From contig JAPLKT010000068.1 of assembly GCA_026387895.1 (NCBI GenBank), positions 1 through 46,728 of the forward strand: a stretch of 46,728 nucleotides of DNA, given 5' to 3'. Source of the stretch: Gemmatimonadota bacterium. GTDB lineage: Bacteria > Gemmatimonadota > Gemmatimonadetes > Gemmatimonadales > Gemmatimonadaceae. The position numbers and the translations under genes were made by a program. Each line of letters begins with the position of its first letter. Within the stretch, counting starts at the first letter, position 1. The notes beneath the pieces are model-generated. The model ran no database searches. It had not been told where the DNA came from and saw only the letters and a program-made list of their open reading frames with translations. Positions 1 to 7,096 of the stretch are shown in pieces.

Positions 1-221
1 CGGAGGGTGTGGTGGCGCGCATGAGCGAAGAGCACGGGATTCTTGTGCTGTCGCGCACCGACTGGCGTCCGTCGGTCGGGGATCTTGTCCGGGTGGTGCC
101 GAACCACGTGTGCATCGTGGTGCATCTGAACGACCTGATGTATGGCGTTCGCGGAGATCGCGTCGAAACGAGTTGGCCCGTGGATGCGCGCGGGCGCTCG
201 CATCCTCTGGTGACCGGATAA
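1..221 (+). CDS. D-threonine aldolase / D-serine dehydratase-like (DSD1 family), C-terminal end
   Basis: This is the 3' end of a gene that enters from before the window; the reading frame is open from base 3. The tail shows SEEHG and then the PNHVC motif. In eukaryotic-type D-serine dehydratases and related D-threonine aldolases, the His and Cys of this motif hold the catalytic metal next to PLP. The family joins an alanine-racemase-like PLP barrel to a C-terminal beta domain, and only that last domain is visible here. It would cleave or dehydrate D-hydroxy amino acids in the cytoplasm. Which of the two reactions it performs cannot be told from the tail. An inverted repeat follows the stop codon directly. 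Confidence 0.75.
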   Translation, partial: EGVVARMSEEHGILVLSRTDWRPSVGDLVRVVPNHVCIVVHLNDLMYGVRGDRVETSWPVDARGRSHPLVTG

Positions 222-225
222 ATGC

Positions 226-259
226 ACAGCGGCGGGAGCTTGTATGCCCCCGCCGCTGT
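226..259. terminator. Bidirectional hairpin between convergent genes
   Basis: There is a perfect 11-bp inverted repeat, ACAGCGGCGGG and CCCGCCGCTGT, with a 12-nt loop. It lies between the aldolase stop (219-221, plus) and the symporter stop (279, minus). The T-tract is weak on both sides; the minus strand continues GCATTTATCC. Position and stem strength suggest a shared terminator. Confidence 0.55.
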
Positions 260-278
260 ATGTTCGCGCTGCGTCAGT

Positions 279-1880
279 TTAGTGCGCGTTCGCTCCGTCG
301 ATCATGTCGCGGACGCTGGCGTCGTATCCCTGCGCTGCGGCCTGATCGGTGGTGAACAGCGAGACCACGATCCCTACGAGGAATGACCCCGGGATAGTGA
401 AAATCGCCGGATTCTTGAGCGCGAACCACGCGCCCTCATGCTTGAGAATGTCCACTTGCACGACCGGCGAGAGCCAAATCAAGACGAGCGTCGCCGTCGT
501 GCCAATCACCATGCTGGCCACCGCGCCCTGCGTGGTGCACCGCCGCCAAAAGATCGACAGCACGAGGGCGGGGAAGTTTGCGCTCGCCGCGATCGCGAAG
601 GCGAGGCTCACCATGAACGCGACGTTCTGCCCCTTGAAGACAATGCCGAGCACCACGGCGATCAGGCCGAGCACGAGCGTCGCACCGCGCGCGACCTTGA
701 GTTCCTCGCCGGGGCGTGCTTTGCCGTCGCGGACGACGCTGGTCCAGAGATCATGCGAGAGCGCCGCTGCGCCCGACAGGGTGAGTCCGGCCACGACCGC
801 AAGAATGGTCGCGAACGCTACCGCAGCAATGAATCCCAGGAAGGGCGTCCCGCCGAGGTATTCAGCAAGTAAGGGCGCTGCCATGTTGCCACCCTTGTCC
901 ACGGCCTTGATGGCATCCGGGCCGACCAGCACCATCGCGCCGAAGCCCAGAACAAAGGTGAGCAGGTAGAAGAAACCGATGAGCCCCGTGGCGTAGAACA
1001 CCGACGTGCGCGCGGCGCGCGCATCGGGCACGGTATAAAAGCGCATGAGAATGTGCGGCAAGCCGGCGGTGCCAAACATCAGCGCCATGCCGAGCGAGAT
1101 AGTGTCAAAGGGGTTCGAGACCAGCTTGCCCGGGGCGAGTACGGCGTCGCCGTATTTTGCACTCGCGGCGGCGAAAAGGGCGAGCGGGTTCATGTTGAAC
1201 TTGGCGAGCACGAGCATCGCGAGCGCAAAGGCACCGCCGAGGAGCAGGGCGGCTTTGACGATTTGCACCCAGGTGGTGGCGAGCATCCCGCCGAACAGCA
1301 CATAGGCAATCATCGCCGCGCCCACGATCATCACGGCGGTCTCGTAGCTCAGGCCGAACATGAGCTTGATGAGCGAGCCCGCGCCGACCATTTGCGCGAT
1401 CAGGTAGAAGATGACAGTCGAGAGCGTACCGTAGGCCGCCGCCATGCGCACTGGTGTCGAGCGCAGGCGCGTGGCGACTACGTCGGCGAAGGTGTACTTG
1501 CCGAGATTGCGTAGCGGTTCGGCGACCAGGAAGAGCACGACGGGCCACCCGACGAGCCAGCCCGTCGAGTAAATCAGTCCGTCGAATCCGGTTGTCGAGA
1601 CGAGTCCTGCGATCCCGAGGAAGCTGGCGGCGCTCATGTAGTCTCCGGCGAGCGCGAAGCCGTTTTGCGCCGCGCTGATCGAGCGTCCTGCGGCGTAGAA
1701 GTGTTCGGTGGTCTGGGTGCGGCGCGCGGCCCAGTAGGTAATGCCGAGCGTGACCGCGATGAAGAGGAAGAAGAAGGCCATCGCGACGGTGTTCGGCTGC
1801 CCGATGGCGGTGGCTGGTGCTGCGGCGGCCACCGGTGCCGTGACGGGCATCGTTGCCGCCTGAAGTAGGACCGCGTTCAT
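279..1880 (-). CDS. actP: Sodium:solute symporter, ActP-like cation/acetate permease
   Basis: The product is a 533-residue polytopic inner-membrane protein of the SSS family, close in length to E. coli ActP (about 549). It would import acetate or another short carboxylate with a cation. The ATG at 1880 is chosen because AAGGAG lies 7 nt upstream. A longer reading from 1964 only adds residues from the overlapping upstream gene read in another frame. The N-terminal region carries a motif typical of the family (YAAGRSIS, then GFALAGDYMSAASFLG), followed by about 13 hydrophobic segments. The start overlaps the stop of a DUF485 gene by 4 nt (ATGA), which is the usual yjcH-actP arrangement, but that partner gene is damaged here. 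Substrate specificity is inferred from the family. Confidence 0.85.
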   Translation of the reverse strand: MNAVLLQAATMPVTAPVAAAAPATAIGQPNTVAMAFFFLFIAVTLGITYWAARRTQTTEHFYAAGRSISAAQNGFALAGDYMSAASFLGIAGLVSTTGFDGLIYSTGWLVGWPVVLFLVAEPLRNLGKYTFADVVATRLRSTPVRMAAAYGTLSTVIFYLIAQMVGAGSLIKLMFGLSYETAVMIVGAAMIAYVLFGGMLATTWVQIVKAALLLGGAFALAMLVLAKFNMNPLALFAAASAKYGDAVLAPGKLVSNPFDTISLGMALMFGTAGLPHILMRFYTVPDARAARTSVFYATGLIGFFYLLTFVLGFGAMVLVGPDAIKAVDKGGNMAAPLLAEYLGGTPFLGFIAAVAFATILAVVAGLTLSGAAALSHDLWTSVVRDGKARPGEELKVARGATLVLGLIAVVLGIVFKGQNVAFMVSLAFAIAASANFPALVLSIFWRRCTTQGAVASMVIGTTATLVLIWLSPVVQVDILKHEGAWFALKNPAIFTIPGSFLVGIVVSLFTTDQAAAQGYDASVRDMIDGANAH

Positions 1881-2106
1881 CGTGCGGTCTCCTTCTTCAG
1901 GGTTTCGAGGCGAGCATCGTAGTGATGGTTCGCCCACCGCACATAGATCCAGGTACTGATCCATGAGCCGACGATCACCATGGCACCGAGCAAGATTCCC
2001 AGGCTCCAGCCTGGCGCGCCCAGTGCTCCCATCAGCGGCTTGGCGTACAGCGTGCCGCGGCGAGCGCGTGATGTCCCTGATGCGAGCGCGTGTCGGTGGT
2101 CGGCAT
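1877..2106 (-). pseudogene. DUF485 (YjcH-like) small membrane protein, damaged by internal deletion and frameshift
   Basis: Two pieces of one DUF485 gene lie in different frames. The ATG at 2106 overlaps the stop of the cyclophilin gene (TAATG) and starts MPTTDTRSHQGHHALAAAR, a typical soluble N-terminus. After about 2050 the family signature continues in another frame: YAKPLMGALGAPGWS, a hydrophobic segment, then WIYVRWANHHYDARL, stopping at 1877. Intact DUF485 proteins have two membrane segments and about 100 residues. Here the first segment is absent and about 20 residues seem deleted at 2046-2056. A 51-residue remnant could start at the ATG at 2032. These proteins normally accompany ActP-type symporters, so loss may affect the downstream transporter, or the gap may be an assembly error. 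Confidence 0.7.
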
Positions 2107-2774
2107 TAGCGGCGCCACTCCTTGATTATGCGTGCGGTGACAATCGAATCGAGCTTCGTAAACTCTTTGGCGAGATATGCGTTCCCCTCGCGGCTGATGC
2201 GTCCTTGTTCGGGACCTTTTCCGCGCGGCGGAGCCTCGCCGTAGCCGCTGTAGAGCGAGTCGACGACTTCAGTCATTCCAGACACCACCTTACCGATCGG
2301 TGGATACGGGCCCGCACTCGCGGTGTCGAGGCGGGTGTTGTCGCGGAAATTGATGTACAACTGTGTGGTGCGTGTGTTCTTGCCGCCGCTGGCGAATGTC
2401 ACGGTGCCTCGCACATTACTCGACTTAACGGGATCATCGGCGATGCGCAGTGGTCGCCAGGCGTTCCCCACGGCGGTGTCACCAGCAAGTCCCCACTGAG
2501 CAACAAACTTGTCGACCACGCGGAAGAAGCGTGTGCCATCGTAGTATTTGGCCCGTGTGAGGTAGTACACACGATCATTGCCGATCGGGGCCCAGTCGCG
2601 GTGGAATAGCACGTCAAAGGGACCCTTTGACGTCACGTACCGCACGAGGAAGGAATCGGGGCTCGTCATCCGAACATTGTCCGAGGTGACGTGCAGCAGG
2701 GGCGGCGTGCGGGTGCACGCGCCGAGCGCGCCACATGAGGCGAGCAGCAGGAGGGCGAGGTGCCGAGTTCGCAT
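2106..2774 (-). CDS. Cyclophilin-type peptidyl-prolyl isomerase, lipoprotein
   Basis: A 222-residue protein. The start at ATG 2774 gives MRTRHLALLLLASCG followed by the lipobox LGAC, so it is probably an outer-membrane or periplasmic lipoprotein. An in-frame TTG at 2810 would put extra residues before the signal and is rejected. The body has the cyclophilin fold signatures: GPFDVLFHRDWAP near the start, YYDGTRFFRVVDKFVAQWG, a GTVTFASGGKNTRTTQLYIN core and a PPIGKVVSGMTEVVDSL end. It would catalyse proline isomerisation during folding of exported proteins. Some catalytic-site residues differ from human CypA, so activity is inferred. It overlaps the damaged DUF485 gene by one base. Confidence 0.85.
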   Translation of the reverse strand: MRTRHLALLLLASCGALGACTRTPPLLHVTSDNVRMTSPDSFLVRYVTSKGPFDVLFHRDWAPIGNDRVYYLTRAKYYDGTRFFRVVDKFVAQWGLAGDTAVGNAWRPLRIADDPVKSSNVRGTVTFASGGKNTRTTQLYINFRDNTRLDTASAGPYPPIGKVVSGMTEVVDSLYSGYGEAPPRGKGPEQGRISREGNAYLAKEFTKLDSIVTARIIKEWRR

Positions 2775-2910
2775 GGTGCTAACGATGCGACAGGGAAGGG
2801 CGGTCTGCAACCGGTAGCGGGGCGGCGGGTCGTGAGAGTAGGCACCGCGCCCTCCGCGGCGTTAGAATCCAAGAGACCGCGGAGTCATCACGTTCGGGAG
2901 CGCACAGCAC

Positions 2911-3684
2911 ATGGGACTGGGCAATTTCCACATCGGCATCATGGGCAACCTCTTCTCAGGGAAGACAACCCTGATGAATGCGTTAGCTGCCGAACCGTAT
3001 CGCAGCGAACTCCAGTCGCTGCTTGGTGGCGCCGAGACGTATGCCTTTACGGAGCGCGTGGAGAAAGGGTCGCTGACCGACGAGTGCCTCGCGCTGTTCT
3101 ATCAGGACCGCGTGGCGAACATCTTTCCGACTGAGACCGCCTTCCTCCACATGCGCGTGCTGCAGCAGCGGGAGATCCGGCATCTCATGACGCGCGAGCA
3201 GCGGGAGAGCGTGCTGATCCTTGAGGACCGTCCGTTCCTTGACGGGCCCGAGGTGTTTGTGAAGCGCATGATTGAGGCTGGGGAGATGCCGGCCGCGCAT
3301 GCGCGGCTGTACCACACGCTGTTCTATCAGACGCTCCATCACGAGCGGATTCGCTTGCCGGATCTGACGGTGTATTTGCGCACGGAGCCGTCGCTCCTTG
3401 AGACCCGCCGTCTCAAGCGGGCTGCATCAGGGGATAGCTACGCCCAGACGATTACCGCGCAATATCTGCGTGAAATCCATGAGTGCTACGAGTCGCTCGC
3501 GGCGAGTTGGCCGGGGACGCTCCGCAAGTATCAGGAACTCACTATCGTGCCGCCCGACGCGGACATCGTGATTCTCCCCGCGGAAATCGATATGAATGAC
3601 CATCCCGATTATGTGCATGTCGCCGCGGGGACCATTCGCGAAAAAGTGCGTCGTATGATGGCCGCGCGGCGGGTGAAGGGATGA
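2911..3684 (+). CDS. Deoxynucleoside kinase, first of a coupled pair
   Basis: A 257-residue P-loop kinase of the dNK family (deoxyadenosine/deoxyguanosine/deoxycytidine kinases), which phosphorylates salvaged deoxynucleosides in the cytoplasm. Walker A is GNLFSGKTT at residues 12-20. The DR motif is LEDRPFLDGPEVF at about 104-116, matching the family DRS/ERS motif that places the substrate and catalytic Arg. A basic LID segment, TRRLKRAASGD, follows. Its last four bases (ATGA) are the start of a second kinase-like gene, so the two are translationally coupled. Tandem dNK genes are known in lactobacilli, where the subunits form a heterodimer with two specificities. The precise nucleoside cannot be read from sequence. 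A TAGAAT box at 2863-2868 may be part of its promoter. Confidence 0.8.
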   Translation: MGLGNFHIGIMGNLFSGKTTLMNALAAEPYRSELQSLLGGAETYAFTERVEKGSLTDECLALFYQDRVANIFPTETAFLHMRVLQQREIRHLMTREQRESVLILEDRPFLDGPEVFVKRMIEAGEMPAAHARLYHTLFYQTLHHERIRLPDLTVYLRTEPSLLETRRLKRAASGDSYAQTITAQYLREIHECYESLAASWPGTLRKYQELTIVPPDADIVILPAEIDMNDHPDYVHVAAGTIREKVRRMMAARRVKG

Positions 3685-4619
3685 ACCCGCCGCTGACAAT
3701 GGGCGAGACCTTGAGCGTGGTCGAGGATCCGACAATTCGTCGGCACGAGATCGCCAACCGCCTGACGAATGTCGAGCGCCGCCTGCTCACCTATCTCTCG
3801 CGCCACCAGACGCTGATCACCTGCGTCGGGAACATCGGAGCGGGGAAAAGTTCGCTGGTCAAGCTGCTGGCGTATAGCACGGGGATGAACGCGCTGTTTG
3901 AGTTGCCGGACGACGGCTTCGAGGATCACATCGCACAGAACCCGTCGCTCTTTCCACTGCTCGCGACGGCCAAGCACTCGGCCAAGCGCACGCTCGGCCG
4001 GTACTACGGGGCGATCAACACGTTCATCGACGTGCAGGGGCGTGAGTCGCGCGACAGTGCGGCCTGGGCGTCGGCCAAGCAGCAACTCGAGCACTCGGCG
4101 CTCGACATCCAGCACGCGTATCTCGATCTGCGGAAGATGCAGTTGCAGGCGATGCCGCATCTGCAGGCGAGTACGTGCATTGATGGCTCACCGCTGGCGG
4201 ACCGTTTCGCGTTCTGTGAAGTGCTGCATCGCGATATGGACGAGCCGTACCTGACGTCGGAGGCGCTGCAGGTGATCGACGCGCGGCTCGACGCCGAGTT
4301 CCGGCCGTTGGTACGTCCGGGGCTGTTGGTGGTGCTGAAGGCGCCGGTGGACACGCTGTTGAGGAACATCGGGGACCGTCAGCGCAGCGAGGAGAGCACC
4401 GGTGACACCGCGCTCCCGGAAGGGCTCGTGCGGCTCGTAAAGGCGCTCAATCCCCGCTATGACGCATTTGTGGCGCATCTGCGCTCCACGGGGTGGTACA
4501 AGGGCCCGGTGCTCGAGATCGATGTGTCGCAGATCGACTTCGTGTCGAACGTCCGGCACCTCATTGCCGTGTACGAGGGGATCGAGCGGTTGCTCGTGCC
4601 GGCGGAGTTCCGGGCGTAG
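3681..4619 (+). CDS. Deoxynucleoside kinase-like protein, second of the pair
   Basis: 312 residues, with about 45 residues before the P-loop that its partner lacks. Walker A is intact (GNIGAGKSS, 50-58) and the LID is recognisable (RNIGDRQRSEES), so it belongs to the dNK/thymidine-kinase-like group. In the region of the conserved D/E-R-S motif, however, it reads CIDGSPLADRFAF (166-178), with Gly in place of the Arg. Its ATG sits inside the stop region of the first kinase. It may be the second, differently specific or regulatory subunit of a heterodimer. It could also be a catalytically weak paralogue. It ends one base before the convergent M28 gene. Confidence 0.75.
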   Translation: MNPPLTMGETLSVVEDPTIRRHEIANRLTNVERRLLTYLSRHQTLITCVGNIGAGKSSLVKLLAYSTGMNALFELPDDGFEDHIAQNPSLFPLLATAKHSAKRTLGRYYGAINTFIDVQGRESRDSAAWASAKQQLEHSALDIQHAYLDLRKMQLQAMPHLQASTCIDGSPLADRFAFCEVLHRDMDEPYLTSEALQVIDARLDAEFRPLVRPGLLVVLKAPVDTLLRNIGDRQRSEESTGDTALPEGLVRLVKALNPRYDAFVAHLRSTGWYKGPVLEIDVSQIDFVSNVRHLIAVYEGIERLLVPAEFRA

Positions 4620-4620
4620 C

Positions 4621-6417
4621 CTACTCCAGCTTCAGCGAGTTGCGCGCTCTGGTCACGGCGGCCTGAACACGCTGCTTCGATCCATCGATTGCCGTTTTGG
4701 TGACCGCTGAGCTCCCCCCAACTTCGATGTCTGTTGTGGTCGTCAGAGCGTCGCGATACCAGGCGCCCCACACATCGAGCAGATGCTGTTCGGCCTCGAC
4801 ACTTCCGCCACGGGCGACGACGTCAGCGGAGAGGGCGCGCTCCGTTTCGATGCGCACCAGTGCCGCCCGCTCGAGCTCAGCGATGAGTTCGCGCGCGGTG
4901 GCACCGTCGGCCGAGGCAATCGTGAGCCCGCTGATGAGCGCCGTGATCCCTGAGTGACGGAGTTCCTCGGCGCTGACTTTGTCCAGGCGGTCGCCATCGG
5001 TGTGATAGAACTCATCGGTGAAGTGCCAGAGCAGGAGCCCCGGTTTCTTGGCGCTCAGAAACGGCGTGTGGTCACTTCCGCCTTCGTAGGGATTCGCGCG
5101 CACCACCCAGTCGGTGCCCTTGGCTTCGTCGTTGGCGCGACCAATGACGAAGTCGTTGAAGTAGTGCGGCGTCATCTTGTCTTCGGTGAGCACCGAACCG
5201 CCCCACGCCGTGTGATGGTCGTCGCCGCGGGTCCAGATCGCGGAGGGGTCGGGCATCTTTTCAATGAGGAATGTGCCGCCCGTTTTCTTGGTGTCTTCGC
5301 CCGTCATGTCGAGCGACATCCCCCAGCGAATCCCGCGTGCGCGCGCGGTGTCTTGCTGGATGTAGCGCTGCGTGGAGCGGATCTCGAGGCCCCAGAGGAA
5401 GGTCAGGGTGCGCTTGGGGTCTTCCTTGCCACTCTTCACGAGTTCGGCGGCGACGCGCGCGGCCTCGATGAGTGAGCCGACACCACTCGCGTTGTCGTTG
5501 GCGCCCGGCTCCTGTACGTGCGCGCTGTACACGAACCGTTCGTCGGGGGTGGTGCTCCCGCGAATCTCGGCGACAACCGTGAGTTCAATCGCGTTCGGTG
5601 TGAAGCGGCTTGCCGCCTCAACGTGCAGCTTCACCGGGCCGTTCTTGAGCGCTGTGAGCAACATATCCCGCGCGTCGAACGAGAGCATCATGCCGAAGCC
5701 GCGATGGACGGAGTCGTACGGAATGCTGGTGAACTGGATCGAGGTGCGGTGCTTCTCGGGGAGCAGGTACTCGGGCATCGCGTAGGCGAACGCACCAAGC
5801 GCTCCGCGCTTGACGACCGCCTCGGTGTAGAGCTGCGAGAGCCCCCCGCGCCGCCCGCCCGGCGCGGCATCAAGGATCACGAGCTTCCCCTTCACGTCCT
5901 GTTTGGCGAAGGCGGCACTGTCGAGTGCGGTCAGTCGCACCAGTTCGGCATCCACACCGCCCGCTGGCGTGGAAAAGGAGTTGGTGGCCAACATGTTCCG
6001 GTTGAGCGGGAAACCATAGACGGTTGTTCTCGCACCATTGGCAGCCACGATCGCGACCGAGGCGTTGAGTGGCTCCCATGCGGGAGCGGCCATCGGATAG
6101 CGCTCAATCCGATATGTGAGCCGGTCGGATGGTTTCGCGGCGGCCTGTTCGACGTAGCCGGCGGCGCGGAGCTTTCCCGCGACGTGCATGATGCTGGAGT
6201 CGAACCCCGCGTTCCCCGGCCAGCGCACAAAGCGATCGAGATATGCCACCGTCTCGAACGCGTTCTCTTTGGCGTACAGTGGGCGCACGAGCGCCAAGTG
6301 GGCGTCGGCCGGACCAACAGACGGACCAGCGACAGGCCTGGCGGTCCCACGGCTCGACGCCTGCGCGCCCGCCAGGCCAGCGATGAGGAACAGGGGGAGC
6401 AGGGCAGTCGGGCGCAT
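4621..6417 (-). CDS. Secreted M28-family metallopeptidase
   Basis: 598 residues with an N-terminal signal peptide (MRPTALLPLFLIAGLAGAQA), so it is exported. It has a PA-like insert around 130-280, then the M28 zinc core: SAH300 VQEPGAND308 NASG, E345 within LWGLEIRSTQRY, and SDHTPF followed by the terminal His region (LLWHFTDEFYHTDGD). The family consists of co-catalytic zinc aminopeptidases and related enzymes. The usual H-x-D reads H-V-Q here, so the Asp two residues after the first zinc His is missing. This may define a subfamily rather than an inactive enzyme. It lies 13 bases beyond the stop of a small secreted protein and is probably transcribed with it. Substrate unknown. Confidence 0.85.
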   Translation of the reverse strand: MRPTALLPLFLIAGLAGAQASSRGTARPVAGPSVGPADAHLALVRPLYAKENAFETVAYLDRFVRWPGNAGFDSSIMHVAGKLRAAGYVEQAAAKPSDRLTYRIERYPMAAPAWEPLNASVAIVAANGARTTVYGFPLNRNMLATNSFSTPAGGVDAELVRLTALDSAAFAKQDVKGKLVILDAAPGGRRGGLSQLYTEAVVKRGALGAFAYAMPEYLLPEKHRTSIQFTSIPYDSVHRGFGMMLSFDARDMLLTALKNGPVKLHVEAASRFTPNAIELTVVAEIRGSTTPDERFVYSAHVQEPGANDNASGVGSLIEAARVAAELVKSGKEDPKRTLTFLWGLEIRSTQRYIQQDTARARGIRWGMSLDMTGEDTKKTGGTFLIEKMPDPSAIWTRGDDHHTAWGGSVLTEDKMTPHYFNDFVIGRANDEAKGTDWVVRANPYEGGSDHTPFLSAKKPGLLLWHFTDEFYHTDGDRLDKVSAEELRHSGITALISGLTIASADGATARELIAELERAALVRIETERALSADVVARGGSVEAEQHLLDVWGAWYRDALTTTTDIEVGGSSAVTKTAIDGSKQRVQAAVTRARNSLKLE

Positions 6418-6430
6418 CGGAAACTCCAGG

Positions 6431-6964
6431 CTAGAAGATCTTGTCGTCTTTGATCAGCACAACATTGGCGCGCCGCTGCACGCTGCCATTGCGATAGTCG
6501 AACGGCACATTGATACGGTCGCCGGCAAAGGTGCCGTCGAGGATTCGCAGCCCTTCGCCGCCGCGCTTCGGGTCGGGAATGAAGCGAATAGTCGTGCCGA
6601 CCGCGACCCAGGTCCCGTACACGTTCATTTTTTGCAGTGGCTCGCGTCCCATCAAGGAACCCTTCGACGCGAGCGTCTGCTTGTATTTCAGTGCGGCGCG
6701 GAACTCGTGCTTGGGCAGAATCGTGAGAATGAGTTCGTCGAACTCAATCACATACTGCACGCCTTTGTCATCACTCGCGCGGTCAGTAACCGGGAGCGGC
6801 TTGTCGTTGAGGCGCGACGACACGTACGAGGCTTGGCGGGGTTCTGCGTTCGCAGGCGTCGCCGAGGCAGGGGCTTTGGTGCCCTGCGCGAAAAGCGGGG
6901 TGACAAACGCAGCGCTCATAGCGAGCGCGAGGACACCCAGTCGTCCAGAGAAGAAGCGTGGCAT
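6431..6964 (-). CDS. Small secreted protein of unknown function
   Basis: 177 residues. The start MPRFFSGRLGVLALAMSAAF, with cleavage near PLFAQ, looks like a Sec signal peptide. The mature part has a low-complexity Ala/Pro stretch, then an apparent beta-rich domain: QYVIEFDELILTILPKHEF, a GTWVAVGTTIRFIPD segment and RILDGTFAGDRINVPFDY. It ends with VLIKDDKIF. Alternating strands of this kind suggest a small periplasmic beta-sandwich or lipocalin-like fold, but no family was recognised with confidence. It lies immediately upstream of the M28 peptidase gene on the same strand and diverges from comM. Confidence 0.7.
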   Translation of the reverse strand: MPRFFSGRLGVLALAMSAAFVTPLFAQGTKAPASATPANAEPRQASYVSSRLNDKPLPVTDRASDDKGVQYVIEFDELILTILPKHEFRAALKYKQTLASKGSLMGREPLQKMNVYGTWVAVGTTIRFIPDPKRGGEGLRILDGTFAGDRINVPFDYRNGSVQRRANVVLIKDDKIF

Positions 6965-7018
6965 AGGAGTGAAGTTAGAGGGCCCCTCTCACGGGCACCA
7001 GCGGAGGCTCGGGCTCGT

Positions 7019-7042
7019 ACCCACGTGGCGTGGGTTTGCTTT
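7019..7042 (+). other. Terminator-like hairpin in the comM upstream region
   Basis: A 7-bp perfect stem, ACCCACG / CGTGGGT, with a 3-nt loop is followed by TTGCTTT on the plus strand. It lies between divergent genes, about 55 bases before the comM start, where a terminator is not expected. It could be a leader hairpin or an operator-like dyad. There is no further support. Confidence 0.25.
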
Positions 7043-7096
7043 GGGCGGCGTGGAAATGATGACGGGTCGCGGCGCTGGGTGCGATACGCTGAGGGC

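Noticed and set aside
1881-1964. Longer N-terminus for the symporter (start at 1964)
   Set aside because: Those residues are the DUF485 C-terminus read in another frame. AAGGAG precedes the ATG at 1880.
6188-7096. A 303-codon N-terminal extension of comM
   Set aside because: The extension runs antisense through the small secreted gene and the M28 gene. The conserved ComM start MLAAIQSAAV lies at 7097 and gives the standard length.
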